64,000 nucleotides of DNA from an uncultured Methanobrevibacter sp. (GCF_902770715.1 NZ_CACXTS010000001.1:46994-110993); one strand, 5' to 3'. Shown: positions 1 to 9,389, counted from the first letter of the stretch. The notes: a model not told the origin generated them from the letters alone. A program made the numbers and translations.

Positions 1-337
1 ATAGTTTTGCTGTTAAATTTTTAGCGGTTTCTAAATCTTGGAATCTGCCTAGTGAAAAGTATTTTTCACCATTAGCCAGCTTTTCAGGCATGTCTCTAAG
101 TCCAATAGCGCCTGCTCCTCCTAAGCACATTTGTTCTTCAATTGTAGAGTAAAACTTGTTTCCCAATGATGCTTTTCTGACCATTTCGCAATGTCTGATT
201 TTTTCATCAATTAATTCATAACCTTCAGGCAAATCATCTTCGGTTTTGATTAATTTCATTGCTACAGGCTTTGCATCGAGTTTGATTTTACTTTCAATTA
301 CTTCGCAGTATTTTTTGTTTGTTTCTAAATTAGTCAT
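1..337 (-). CDS. DUF169 family protein, 3' part cut by the window edge
   Basis: Reading from the ATG at 337 towards position 1, the frame stays open to the edge, so about 112 N-terminal residues are visible and the C-terminus is missing. The segment CLGGAGAIGLRDMP followed by a GEKYFSLGRF-type stretch is what I associate with DUF169, a family of unknown function frequent in methanogens and other anaerobes. The Gly-rich stretch with one Cys could be a ligand-binding loop, but that is inference. Only 23 bp separate its start from the downstream end of the nuclease gene, which lies on the same strand, so it could be the last gene of that transcript. Function unknown. Confidence 0.7.
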   Translation of the reverse strand, partial: MTNLETNKKYCEVIESKIKLDAKPVAMKLIKTEDDLPEGYELIDEKIRHCEMVRKASLGNKFYSTIEEQMCLGGAGAIGLRDMPEKLANGEKYFSLGRFQDLETAKNLTAKL

Positions 338-360
338 ACAATCGCCTATTACTATATTGT

Positions 361-1596
361 TTAAGGAATTTTAAAGTCTTTTGCATTAACACTGTTATTT
401 TTACAGAATGTTCTGAAATCACATGCACTGCAGGTTCTTTCATCTGAATCCGCTTTCCATGCGTCCTGAATTTTGCATCCCTTCATTTCCTTGATTAATG
501 AATTTTCAATATTGGCAACTACCCTATCAAATTTTTTAAGCGCATGTTCCTGTTCGGTTTCATCGACATTGATTATTCTGATTGACCTTGCAATCTTGAA
601 GTCATCACTCAAGTCGGGAGCCTTATCCTCTTCCTCCCATCCGTTGATTAGGTCAACATCATTTCCATAGCTTTGCCCGACATCGGTTAAATCATTATTC
701 AATTCATCCTTAATCAGGACAAGGTCCTCTTTTGATGGGACAAGCTCATTTAGATAAAAAATTATTCCTGCAACAATAGGCTTTGAATCTTCTTGCTTTG
801 ATCTGAGCCAGGAATATGTCAATATCTGCTGTTTGTGATTTTCCCATTTGTCCTCTGACTTTTCATCAGTCATTATATAAGGAGGCCTTTTCATTCCCTT
901 ATAGTCAATTATGATTTCATAATCTTCCCCTTCATCATATTGGCTGATTGTCCTTTGAAAGTCAGGGTCCTTTTTGAGAAATTCGATAATCTTATTATCA
1001 TAATTGTCCAGATTGCTTTGTTCTAATGTTTTATTTATTTTCATGGAAGTTAAGACATCCACAACACCATTGATTCCATAATAATTGGATCTGCTTATGT
1101 TTTCTTTGTAATTGGGCATTTCACGAATTCCCTTAATCAGCATTTCAGATGAATCTATCAATGGGAATAGATACTTTCCCCATATGTTTATTGCCTTTTC
1201 AGCTCTTGCGCTGGCCAGCTTCTTGTGGTCATGCTCATTCAAATCGTCGATTGTCATGTCGCTGTCCGGTTGGTTCAGGATGCTAAAGAACAGGTCCTCA
1301 TCGTGAGGATAAAGCCCTCTGACCTGCAATCTCAAATCAATCCTATCTTCAATAGGCCTGATGTCCTGTTTCCAATCCCATGGAAATTCTGTCTGCTCAT
1401 TTTTCCATTGGATGAAAGCCTCTTCCAGCACTCCATGAATGAATTCACCAAACCATCTTTGCACAGGCTTTGAAGGCGGAAGGGTACCTTTGTTTTGGTA
1501 TCTGTACTGCAGATTGCATGTTAAGAATGATAGCAAATCTCCGGTTAAGCTGTATTCCGGAATTATATATGATTTTGATCTTGACGGTAATTTCAT
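361..1596 (-). CDS. PD-(D/E)XK nuclease with Fe-S cluster cysteines (Cas4/AddB-like)
   Basis: A 411-residue RecB-family nuclease. The motifs seen in order are His54 in FIHGVLEEA, Asp180 in GVVDVL, Asp231-Tyr-Lys233 in IIDYK, and QxxxY near 257-261, which is the usual PD-(D/E)XK active-site set. Cys27 near the N-terminus plus Cys389, Cys392 and Cys398 at the C-terminus match the split four-cysteine Fe-S cluster of Cas4 and AddB nucleases. It starts 11 bp after the UvrD-like helicase gene on the same strand, so the two are probably co-transcribed and work as an archaeal helicase-nuclease in DNA end processing or repair. There is no CRISPR array or other cas gene nearby, so a Cas4 role is not supported. 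Confidence 0.85.
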   Translation of the reverse strand: MKLPSRSKSYIIPEYSLTGDLLSFLTCNLQYRYQNKGTLPPSKPVQRWFGEFIHGVLEEAFIQWKNEQTEFPWDWKQDIRPIEDRIDLRLQVRGLYPHDEDLFFSILNQPDSDMTIDDLNEHDHKKLASARAEKAINIWGKYLFPLIDSSEMLIKGIREMPNYKENISRSNYYGINGVVDVLTSMKINKTLEQSNLDNYDNKIIEFLKKDPDFQRTISQYDEGEDYEIIIDYKGMKRPPYIMTDEKSEDKWENHKQQILTYSWLRSKQEDSKPIVAGIIFYLNELVPSKEDLVLIKDELNNDLTDVGQSYGNDVDLINGWEEEDKAPDLSDDFKIARSIRIINVDETEQEHALKKFDRVVANIENSLIKEMKGCKIQDAWKADSDERTCSACDFRTFCKNNSVNAKDFKIP

Positions 1597-1607
1597 AGTA
1601 TCGCTTC

Positions 1608-4049
1608 CTAAATTAGATATATCTCCTTGAATCCAACATACTCCTCATCCCTGCTCCATCCAAGAGCAACATTAGGTATGTAAAAGTGGTCGTTCTTTCT
1701 AGGGTAGCCTTCAATAGCTGAATTGAGACCAACTAGAAGCAAAACGCTTTCGGCTCTTGAAAATGCAACAAAATAGAGTCTTGTTAAGTCATCAAATAAT
1801 CTGTCCTTTTCACTTCTTTCACTTTGGCCGAGTGTGCTGTGCTTTCTTATCGTGTCCTCGATGGTTACCTTGTCCTTCAGTGATTTAGGGAACCTTAGAT
1901 GCTGAGTTCTCACATCATTGTTTTTGAATTTGGAGCCTACATCAACAATGACCAACGGGAATTCCAATCCTTTGGACTGGTGTATGGACAAGACGTTTAC
2001 CCTATTGTCCGGCAATGTCTCAAGAAGGGATTCGTCAATTTTAACTCCTCCGGTGGATATCGGTACGAAAATATTCCATATCGCTTCAAGGATGGAGTCC
2101 CTTTCATGAGTAGGGCTTATAAATGATATATTTGAATGGTACTCATTGAAAAATCCGGTTTGAGTGATGGATTTTGTAATCGCTTCAAGATATACGATTC
2201 CTTCAACATCATCCTGCAGTTCCTCTATCCATGTAGTTATCTTATATGCAAGCTCCATCAGGCTTGCAGACTTCGGCCATTCATCGTATCCCCTTGGTTT
2301 TCTAAGTTGCCAGGATGTGACAAATTGGGATAGTGAAATCGGCTCATGCGGTTCCGGATTCAGCTTTATGTATTCCCTGGCCTTGACTCTCCATTGGTTC
2401 ATCTTATGTATCGCCAGCTTTGGAATTGTCTTGTCCAGCTTTTGTACAGTGCCTTCGGGGTCAATGCATTCAAGTACCAGACCGCAAAAGATTTCAACGA
2501 TTTCGATGTCCTGCAGTTCAATTCCCCTTGGATTGAACATTTCAATCGGCTGCTTGTACCTTTTGAGCTGTTTTCTTAGGAAATATAGGAATGAACGGTT
2601 TCCCCGTTGACGTTCCTTAGGTGAATATGAGAGGATGGCAATATCTGAAGCGGAGCCGTAATCACTATCTAATTTAAGGCTTATCTTATCCATTTCTTTT
2701 CCCGCTTTCAGGTTTTCCTCTTTGATCTGCTGCAATTTGGCGATATCCACCTTGCCGTTAACCTTTTTGTAATAATCTTCATTCAAAACTTGCAGGACCT
2801 TCAATTCACATTCGCCTTTGTTTACAAGTTTGTTTATCAGTATGGACAGGTCTTTAGCAAGCATTTCAGGGTTATTTCTAAAGAGTCCCAAAACGGGCAT
2901 TTTATCTTTTTCAAAATCAGGCGCAATGATTTTAGGCTTGTTTTCCACCCGGGCATTCTGGTATTCCCTGTCCAACTCCGCAAATTGGTTGCAATGCTCG
3001 ATAATATTTTCAGTTGAACGGTAGTTGGTTCTTAAGTTTATCTCTTCAACATCAATGTCCAGACGCTCTTTAACACGCTTAGGGTAATTTGTGAAGAGGT
3101 CCACAGTAGCTCCCCTGAATCGGTAGAGGGACTGGTCGTCATCCCCCACAACAGTGATGCTCCCGTCATTTTTCAGTGCAGACTGTGCTATTGTAAAGTA
3201 GATGTCCTCCTGAAGCAGATTTGTGTCCTGATATTCGTCAATCAGAACAATCTTTATGTCGTCCAAAAATGATTTCAGATCTTTGTTCTTCAATTTGTTT
3301 AGAAACTGCGCTTCAAGCATGGCAAAGTCAATGGTATTTCTGTTTGAAAGGACTTCCTCATATTTTCTGATGCAATCGAGTGCAATCTGCTCTCCGCTTT
3401 CCGGTTCGGCATCTCGGTATAACTCCTCAAAGTCGACTTGGTCGTGATATATCCTGTTTTTTATCTTAAGTAGTATTTCGCTGATTTTTGATGGTTCGTT
3501 GAGTTTTTCAAGTCCTGTAAGCTCTTTAAGATATTCGACAAGTCTCTTATTGAGATATGTTTCGTCCTGTATTATGATCTTTATCATTGCGGAGTTCGCA
3601 ACAAATTCTTCAATGACAATGGCTTGGTTTTCTCCAGGTTTTTTATAGTCTCTAAGCAGCTCTTCAGCTATGCTGTCTGTTGTACCGATTTTAATTTGGT
3701 TGAAATCAATTCTGTCAATTTGAAGCAGCTTGCTGAAGTCGTCGTCAATTGTGTCAATCAGATGATTTTTAATCTCGTCTCCCCAGCCCAGCACTCTTGA
3801 ATAAAGCTCTTCTGCTGCTTTTCTGGTGTATGTTGTGGCAAGTATAGAATTCGGTTCGATGTCATCGACAAACAGGTATTTCAATATTTTGAGAACCATA
3901 ACTGTTGTTTTGCCCGAACCCGGTCCGGCCACAATGAAAAGGGACTTGTTGCTTGGAGATAGTATAGCGCTTCTTTGGTCATTATTTGAGGAAATATCTC
4001 GGTTTAATATTTTCACTACAATATCTTCAAATTCTTCATATGAAATCAT
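1608..4049 (-). CDS. UvrD/Rep-family superfamily 1 DNA helicase
   Basis: An 813-residue SF1A helicase expected to move 3'-5' on single-stranded DNA. It has Walker A AGPGSGKTT (41-49), motif Ia TTYTRKAAEEL (72-82), Walker B DEYQD (271-275), motif III GDDDQSLYRFRGA (about 303-315), motif IV LRTNYRST, motif V HQSKGLEFPLV and motif VI FVAFSRAES near the C-terminus. No nuclease domain is fused to it; the separate nuclease gene immediately downstream supplies one, as in two-gene AddAB-like systems. It is transcribed divergently from the Hrq1-like helicase gene across a 286-bp gap containing two hairpins. Confidence 0.9.
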   Translation of the reverse strand: MISYEEFEDIVVKILNRDISSNNDQRSAILSPSNKSLFIVAGPGSGKTTVMVLKILKYLFVDDIEPNSILATTYTRKAAEELYSRVLGWGDEIKNHLIDTIDDDFSKLLQIDRIDFNQIKIGTTDSIAEELLRDYKKPGENQAIVIEEFVANSAMIKIIIQDETYLNKRLVEYLKELTGLEKLNEPSKISEILLKIKNRIYHDQVDFEELYRDAEPESGEQIALDCIRKYEEVLSNRNTIDFAMLEAQFLNKLKNKDLKSFLDDIKIVLIDEYQDTNLLQEDIYFTIAQSALKNDGSITVVGDDDQSLYRFRGATVDLFTNYPKRVKERLDIDVEEINLRTNYRSTENIIEHCNQFAELDREYQNARVENKPKIIAPDFEKDKMPVLGLFRNNPEMLAKDLSILINKLVNKGECELKVLQVLNEDYYKKVNGKVDIAKLQQIKEENLKAGKEMDKISLKLDSDYGSASDIAILSYSPKERQRGNRSFLYFLRKQLKRYKQPIEMFNPRGIELQDIEIVEIFCGLVLECIDPEGTVQKLDKTIPKLAIHKMNQWRVKAREYIKLNPEPHEPISLSQFVTSWQLRKPRGYDEWPKSASLMELAYKITTWIEELQDDVEGIVYLEAITKSITQTGFFNEYHSNISFISPTHERDSILEAIWNIFVPISTGGVKIDESLLETLPDNRVNVLSIHQSKGLEFPLVIVDVGSKFKNNDVRTQHLRFPKSLKDKVTIEDTIRKHSTLGQSERSEKDRLFDDLTRLYFVAFSRAESVLLLVGLNSAIEGYPRKNDHFYIPNVALGWSRDEEYVGFKEIYLI

Positions 4050-4195
4050 TTTTTCCCTCTTAATCTAATATGCTTTAATCTATGTAATTAGGTTATTAAT
4101 AAAGTAATGTAGAGAGCATTTGGAAAGTATTCATTATTTTTAGTCAATTAATGTTTAGCATACCTTTATTATAATCAAAAATTAGAATATGATTG

Positions 4196-4256
4196 TGAAA
4201 GATTTCTTCTTTCATGATATGCATAAATAAGTTAGGAACAATTTTGTTTCTAACTT
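4196..4256. promoter_or_regulatory. Two adjacent hairpins in a divergent helicase promoter region
   Basis: TGAAAGA (4196-4202) pairs with TCTTTCA (4208-4214). Just downstream AAGTTAGGAACA (4229-4240) pairs with TGTTTCTAACTT (4245-4256) over 12 pairs with one G.U and a 4-base loop. They lie between two divergent helicase genes and about 24 bp before the TATA-like box of the rightward gene. They could be operators or part of an untranslated RNA. No gene ends here, so ordinary termination is an unlikely role. Confidence 0.45.
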
Positions 4257-4279
4257 ACTGTTTTTAGATTTACAAAGAC

Positions 4280-4287
4280 TTTAAATA
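4280..4287 (+). promoter_or_regulatory. TATA-like box upstream of the Hrq1-like helicase
   Basis: TTTAAATA lies 49 bp before the ATG at 4336, within an AT-rich stretch. This is a plausible distance for an archaeal TATA box with a short 5' leader. It supports the ATG at 4336 rather than the upstream TTG at 4309 as the start. Confidence 0.45.
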
Positions 4288-4335
4288 GTATTTAAACTTA
4301 AAATATAATTGTTAATTTTAATTTTAGCTGATATT

Positions 4336-7200
4336 ATGTCTGAGGTCAACAATATTGATATGTTCAAAAATGATGTGAGATTTAGGGAAAATATCGCCCA
4401 CATCGAAACAATACCGGCTAAAGAAGCTAGTTTCAAGAAAGTTGACAATTTAAATGACAGACTAATTGATTATTTGGATTCCAATGATGTAAAGTTGTAT
4501 AAGCATCAGGCCGATACATATGAGGCCATTAAGGATGGTGAAAATGTAATCATCACAACACCGACTGCCTCCGGAAAAACCCTGGCTTTCAACTTGCCTA
4601 TTTTAGAGACAATGATTGAGGATCCGGATGCGACCGCCCTTTACATCTATCCGGCAAAGGCATTGTCCAACGATCAGCTGCATGTTCTTGAAAATCTTGA
4701 GGAGCAGCTTGAAATAACCGTCAATCCAAGAACCTATGACGGAGACACCCCCCGAGGCGAGAAGAAGGGCATCCGCGAAAAATCCAGAATTGTCTTGACA
4801 AATCCCTACCAGCTGCATCTGATTTTGTCATGGCACCATCAATGGACAAGGTTTTATAAGAATCTGAGGTATATCGTAATCGACGAATCACATTACTACA
4901 AGGGCGTATTCGGTTCGAACGTCGCATTTCTTATAAAGAGACTGAAGAGAATCGCCAATTTTTACGGATCATATCCCCAGTTCATCCTCTCATCAGCGAC
5001 GCTGGCAAATCCCCTGGAGCTTGCCAATAGATTGACCGGAGAGGATTTTGTTTTGATAGATGACGATACCTCGCCAAGCGGCGAAAAGGACTTTATCCTG
5101 TACAATCCCTTCAAAAATCATCTTCGAAACAAGGCCTATTCTCAAAACGCCCCTTCCGTGCACATGGCAACTGAAAACATTTTCATGTATATGATGCTGA
5201 AGAATATCCAGACATTGTGCTTTACGGTTTCCAGAAAGACTACCGAACTGATTGCGATGTGGGCTAAAAAGGACATGACACAGGTCAAGGGAAAGCTGGC
5301 CCATAGGATTGCAGCATACAGGGCAGGGTATAGGCCTCAGGAAAGGCGTGAAATCGAAGAAGGCTTAAAGAATGGAAAATATTTGGGCGTTACCTGTACA
5401 AACGCACTGGAGCTTGGAATAAACATCGGTTCGCTTGATGCCGTAATCATCTCAGGCTATCCGGGAACCATGATTTCCACATGGCAGCAGGCAGGAAGAG
5501 CGGGCAGAAGCAACCAGAAGTCCTTGGCCATTTTGATAGCGTTTGAAAATCAGCTGGACCAATATTTCATGAACAACCCTAAATTTTTCTTTGACAAGCC
5601 CCATGAAAACGCAATCATCGACTTGACAAACCCTATTTTGCAGGAAGCCCATTTGCTCTGCGCAGCCAAGGAATTGCCGCTTAAGCGTGGAGAAGCAGAA
5701 AAATACTTCGGCATTTCCCAAAATGTGGTAGACTGCTTGGTTTCAAAAAAGGACCTCTATGAAAATCACAGGGGAGACTTCATGTATCCGTATGATGACA
5801 ATCCTGCCATGGACCATTCACTGGACCAGATTTCATCAGAAGAGTTTAAGGTGATGAATAACGGAAGGCTTCTCGAAACGATGGAAAGGTCTCAGGTTTA
5901 TAGGGAAGCTCATGAAGGAGCCATCTTAATCAATAAGGGTGACACTTACGTGGTCAACAGCGTCAATCTCAAGAGAGGCTATGTCAACGTTTCACAAAAG
6001 ACAATAGATTATCATACGATGGTCCTGAACAAGACTGAAATCAACATCAAGAAGAAGCTGTCAAAGACAAGATACGGCGATTTGACAATTAATTTCGGAG
6101 AGCTGACTGTAAGCGAAGACTACTTCAAGTATAAGAAAATGCACTTTTCAAAAGCTATCGGAACATATCCTTTGGATTTGCCTCCACTGAAATTCAATAC
6201 TAAGGGATTATGGTTTACAATTCCAAAAAAGGTCATGGATACATTGGAGGACATGTTTCCTAATGAGGAGGAGGTGTTTGCAGGAGGCCTTCACGGTGCC
6301 GAACATGCCCTAATTGGACTTTTCCCGCTCCATACGATGTGTGACAGGTTTGATATCGGAGGACTTTCAACAAATTATCATGAAGACACTCAGGAAGCTA
6401 CAATCTTCATCTATGACGGCTATGAAGGTGGAATTGGAATAACTGAAAAGGCGGTTGACGTATTTGTCGAATTGCTCAAGTCCACAATTGACCTTCTGAA
6501 CAACTGCCAGTGCAGAAGCGGCTGTCCATCATGCATATACTCCCCTAAATGCGGAAACGATAACAAGCCACTCCATAAGAATGCAACCAAGTATATCCTT
6601 GAATACATGCTTAAACTAATTTCAAATGATTTCGATGGTGAAAAGGAGGAAATAATCGATATTGAAACTCCTGTCGAAGAAGCGGATGAATTCGATGAAG
6701 CCTATGAATTATATGAGAAGGGAGACTACTCATCATCCAAGGACATCCTGAACAATATTCTGGCAAATGATAAAAAACATGTAAGGGCATTGGCATTGAT
6801 GGCTCAAATACTATATAATCAGGACCAGAATGACATCGCATTGCTGTTTGCCAAAAAGGCTTTGGCCATAGATAAGTCTAATGAGATGGCAAACGAGCTT
6901 GAAGTATTGCTTACAAACGGGCCTAATGAAAAAGATTCAGATTTCAGTTCATTGGATGATGTAGAAGCATTGTATGAGGAGGCATATGATTTATATGAGC
7001 AGGGAGATTTGGAAACCTCCTTGGAGATTCTAGAAAAGCTTCTGGACTTCGATGATAAAAACTCTGAAGCATTGGCATTGGTGGGTTTGATTTATTATCA
7101 GTCAGGATTTTTCCCAAAGGCCATTGAATATTATAGAAAAGCAATAAAAATAAATAAAAATGGTGAAATGGTTAAGGAATTGAAGATGAGAATTTCATAG
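4336..7200 (+). CDS. Hrq1/YprA-like SF2 helicase fused to C-terminal TPR repeats
   Basis: I start this 954-residue protein at ATG 4336; the frame is open from a TTG at 4309 but those nine residues look like leader. The helicase core has Walker A TPTASGKT (75-82), DESH (183-186), LSSATLANP and QQAGRAGRS. After it comes a DUF1998-type cysteine cluster, CQCRSGCPSC plus CG (Cys724, 726, 730, 733, 739), typical of Hrq1/YprA repair helicases. From about residue 770 to the end there are two TPR-containing segments separated by acidic linkers, with units such as AYELYEKGDYSSSKDIL and SEALALVGLIYYQSG. Hrq1 relatives that I know lack TPRs, so the fusion suggests a built-in protein-docking module. It is followed 5 bp later by a convergent gene. 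Confidence 0.87.
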   Translation: MSEVNNIDMFKNDVRFRENIAHIETIPAKEASFKKVDNLNDRLIDYLDSNDVKLYKHQADTYEAIKDGENVIITTPTASGKTLAFNLPILETMIEDPDATALYIYPAKALSNDQLHVLENLEEQLEITVNPRTYDGDTPRGEKKGIREKSRIVLTNPYQLHLILSWHHQWTRFYKNLRYIVIDESHYYKGVFGSNVAFLIKRLKRIANFYGSYPQFILSSATLANPLELANRLTGEDFVLIDDDTSPSGEKDFILYNPFKNHLRNKAYSQNAPSVHMATENIFMYMMLKNIQTLCFTVSRKTTELIAMWAKKDMTQVKGKLAHRIAAYRAGYRPQERREIEEGLKNGKYLGVTCTNALELGINIGSLDAVIISGYPGTMISTWQQAGRAGRSNQKSLAILIAFENQLDQYFMNNPKFFFDKPHENAIIDLTNPILQEAHLLCAAKELPLKRGEAEKYFGISQNVVDCLVSKKDLYENHRGDFMYPYDDNPAMDHSLDQISSEEFKVMNNGRLLETMERSQVYREAHEGAILINKGDTYVVNSVNLKRGYVNVSQKTIDYHTMVLNKTEINIKKKLSKTRYGDLTINFGELTVSEDYFKYKKMHFSKAIGTYPLDLPPLKFNTKGLWFTIPKKVMDTLEDMFPNEEEVFAGGLHGAEHALIGLFPLHTMCDRFDIGGLSTNYHEDTQEATIFIYDGYEGGIGITEKAVDVFVELLKSTIDLLNNCQCRSGCPSCIYSPKCGNDNKPLHKNATKYILEYMLKLISNDFDGEKEEIIDIETPVEEADEFDEAYELYEKGDYSSSKDILNNILANDKKHVRALALMAQILYNQDQNDIALLFAKKALAIDKSNEMANELEVLLTNGPNEKDSDFSSLDDVEALYEEAYDLYEQGDLETSLEILEKLLDFDDKNSEALALVGLIYYQSGFFPKAIEYYRKAIKINKNGEMVKELKMRIS

Positions 7201-7205
7201 GGCTT

Positions 7206-8345
7206 TTAACTGTAAGGAGTAAAGCCGGTCTCGAAATGCTCACACACTTTTTCCAGTTCTTCCGGAATGTCTATTTTTTGGGTGCAGTAATCAAGACATG
7301 TTCCGCAATATGTGCATTCGTCTGCAGGAACCTTTTCGTCTGCCAGCTTATCGTAATACAATCTGTAGATATCTGATTCAGGCTGGTTTTTACTGGTATT
7401 GTACAGATTGAAGTATTCTGGAATTGGAATCATTTCAGGGCATGCATCCACACAGTATCCGCATTCGCTGCATGGAACGGCAAGGTTTTCGGAAAGCTTT
7501 TGAGCCATTTTCTCTAAAAACTCATTTTCCTCATCGCTCAATATTTCGAAGTTTTCATAGGTGTCAATGTTATCGAGAAGGTCATCCATTTTGCTCATTC
7601 CGCTCAATACGATTTTCACGTGTTCAAGTGATGCACAGAATCTTATGGCCATGCTGGCTATTGACTTGTCCGGATTGAATTGCTTGAAATCATTTTTAAT
7701 CTCATCTGAAGGGTTTACAATAACTCCCCCTTTCAGTGGTTCCATTACATAGACGTCAAGGCCATGTTTAGCGCATAGATCATAGCATTTGTGGGCTTCA
7801 ATGGATGGATCTTCCCAGTCGAGGTAGTTGAGTTCAAGCTGGACGATGTCAAAGAGGTCTCCGTACTCATCAAGAACCTTTTCAAGTAAATCTGCCTTGT
7901 CATGAAAGCTGAAACCAATCTCTTTTGCAATCCCGTCCTCTTTCATCTTTTTAACATATTCGAAGGTATTTGCGTTCACTGCATTTTTAAACCATGGGCC
8001 GTTAATGTTATGGATGAAAAAAACGTCAAAGTAATCTATTCCCAGCCTTTCAAGCATTTCTTTTACGAATTTGTCGTTGTCCTCTTCGCAGGTCAATGCC
8101 CATGTAGGCATTTTATCACAGATTTTAAAGGATTCGCGCGGATATCTCTCAACAACTGCCTTTCTGATTGCAGTTTCACTGGTGCCGTTGTGGTAGGCGT
8201 AGGAAGTGTCAAAATAGTTGAATCCTTTTTCCATGTAAATGTCAACCATTTCATTAAATAGGTCCTGGTCAATTGATGTCGGGTCATTTGCATCAGTTAG
8301 CGGAAGCCTCATGCATCCGAAACCGAATTTTGATTTGTAAGTCAT
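7206..8345 (-). CDS. Aldo/keto reductase with C-terminal ferredoxin-like domain
   Basis: A 379-residue protein with an N-terminal TIM-barrel aldo/keto reductase domain: FDTSYAYHNG carries the catalytic Asp and Tyr, followed by Lys in CDKMP and His in FFIHNINGP. The C-terminal domain holds two cysteine clusters, Cys292/295/298/302 in CSECGYCVDACP and Cys344/347/350/354 in CTYCGTCLDYC, the latter without the usual Pro. This architecture is common in anaerobes, where NAD(P)H or reduced ferredoxin is thought to drive carbonyl reduction; the substrate is not known. The ATG at 8345 is preceded on the minus strand by a GGAGATAG-type ribosome binding site. It stands alone. Confidence 0.88.
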   Translation of the reverse strand: MTYKSKFGFGCMRLPLTDANDPTSIDQDLFNEMVDIYMEKGFNYFDTSYAYHNGTSETAIRKAVVERYPRESFKICDKMPTWALTCEEDNDKFVKEMLERLGIDYFDVFFIHNINGPWFKNAVNANTFEYVKKMKEDGIAKEIGFSFHDKADLLEKVLDEYGDLFDIVQLELNYLDWEDPSIEAHKCYDLCAKHGLDVYVMEPLKGGVIVNPSDEIKNDFKQFNPDKSIASMAIRFCASLEHVKIVLSGMSKMDDLLDNIDTYENFEILSDEENEFLEKMAQKLSENLAVPCSECGYCVDACPEMIPIPEYFNLYNTSKNQPESDIYRLYYDKLADEKVPADECTYCGTCLDYCTQKIDIPEELEKVCEHFETGFTPYS

Positions 8346-8546
8346 AATACTATCTCCTTTAAATATAAATATTAATGTGTTACGTATTTAAATGTTGCCA
8401 ATATCAACATTTTGTAGTGTATTGCAAGGATGATGGGAGCTGGGTTTAAACTGATTTGAATAGGATACATTTAATTATATAGTGAATTAAATACAATAAT
8501 ATCTATTTAATTATAGATTAAATAAAATTGTAATTTGGGTGATAAC

Positions 8547-8843
8547 ATGATTATGGTATTGGCAAAAGCTATTCCAAACGATGAAGAAGCAAAAGCAAAA
8601 GTCATTGAATTTGCACAAGATTTAATCGAAAAATCTAAAGCGGAAGAAGGAAACGTCGACTACAATTTATTTGAAAATACCGGCGACGGTTCATTAATGT
8701 TTGTTGAACAATGGGAATCCAAAGAAATTTTAGGAAAACATTTGCAAACCGAACATTTCATTAATTTCGGAGCTAACATTGACGGACTTCTTGCAGGCGA
8801 CCTTGAAATTAATGTTTTCGATGCAGAAGCAACCGATTTATAA
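8547..8843 (+). CDS. ABM-domain protein, putative quinol monooxygenase
   Basis: About 98 residues, starting at ATG 8547, which has GGGTGAT just upstream; a TTG at 8535 is the longer alternative. The sequence (MIMVLAKAIP, the central NVDYNLFENTGDG and VEQWESKEIL, then HLQTEHF) fits the antibiotic biosynthesis monooxygenase (YgiN-like) fold, a small dimeric alpha/beta barrel that binds hydrophobic substrates. In methanogens the role is uncertain and may relate to oxidative or thiol stress. A strong terminator hairpin follows directly, so the gene is monocistronic. Confidence 0.8.
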   Translation: MIMVLAKAIPNDEEAKAKVIEFAQDLIEKSKAEEGNVDYNLFENTGDGSLMFVEQWESKEILGKHLQTEHFINFGANIDGLLAGDLEINVFDAEATDL

Positions 8844-8848
8844 ATTTG

Positions 8849-8890
8849 ATATTGGTTAGACTTTAACCAATATTTTTTTTACTTTTTTTT
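8849..8890 (+). terminator. Hairpin plus T-run terminator after the ABM gene
   Basis: ATATTGGTTA (8849-8858) pairs perfectly with TAACCAATAT (8864-8873) around a 5-base loop. It is followed by an eight-T run and, after an AC, a second T-run. It begins 6 bp after the stop codon. Confidence 0.85.
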
Positions 8891-8933
8891 ATTTTCCGAT
8901 GTATTACTTCCAGTTTTATAGATTATTAAATAC

Positions 8934-8942
8934 TTTTATAAA
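8934..8942 (+). promoter_or_regulatory. TATA-like box of the hypAB operon
   Basis: TTTTATAAA lies 52 bp before the hypA ATG at 8994, in an otherwise gene-free AT-rich stretch downstream of the ABM terminator. The position fits an archaeal promoter with a leader of roughly 25 nt. Confidence 0.4.
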
Positions 8943-8993
8943 TCAACAAAACAATAATTATAATATTAATAATTATATAAGAGGAGTAGTAAA

Positions 8994-9371
8994 ATGCACG
9001 AATTATCTATGGCTCAGGGCATTATTAATGCAGTTTTAGAAACTGCCGAAGCCAATAATGCAACTGAAGTTAATGAAGTCACCGTTGAAGTCGGCAGATT
9101 AGCTATGATTAATCCGGAACAATTGCAGTTCATATTGGGCGTATTAGTTGAAAATACCCTAATGGAAGATGCAGAGATAAAATTTGAAGAGATTCCTGCT
9201 GAAATCCAATGTTATGACTGTGATTTTAAAGGTGAAGCCATTTTGGATGATAAAGATCATTATGCTCCTATGGTCAAATGTCCGAAATGCGATAGTCTTA
9301 GTGTAGAAACTTTAAACGGTAAGGATATTGTTGTTAAAAACATTGTTATAGAAAAACCTGATGATACATAA
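8994..9371 (+). CDS. hypA: Hydrogenase nickel incorporation protein HypA
   Basis: A 125-residue HypA that delivers Ni2+ during maturation of [NiFe] hydrogenases, which methanogens need for H2 and F420 reduction. The N-terminal MHEL supplies the Ni-binding His2. The zinc site is formed by Cys73 and Cys76 (CYDC) and Cys96 and Cys99 (CPKC). The length matches the family (about 115-125). GAGGAG lies 7 bp before the ATG. hypB follows 18 bp later with its own GGAGATG, so the two are an operon. Confidence 0.96.
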   Translation: MHELSMAQGIINAVLETAEANNATEVNEVTVEVGRLAMINPEQLQFILGVLVENTLMEDAEIKFEEIPAEIQCYDCDFKGEAILDDKDHYAPMVKCPKCDSLSVETLNGKDIVVKNIVIEKPDDT

Positions 9372-9389
9372 ATCATAGGAGATGAAAAA

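Noticed and set aside
361..1596. Cas4 of a CRISPR system
   Set aside because: The cysteine layout fits, but there is no array and no other cas gene in the window. The helicase partner suggests an AddAB-like role.
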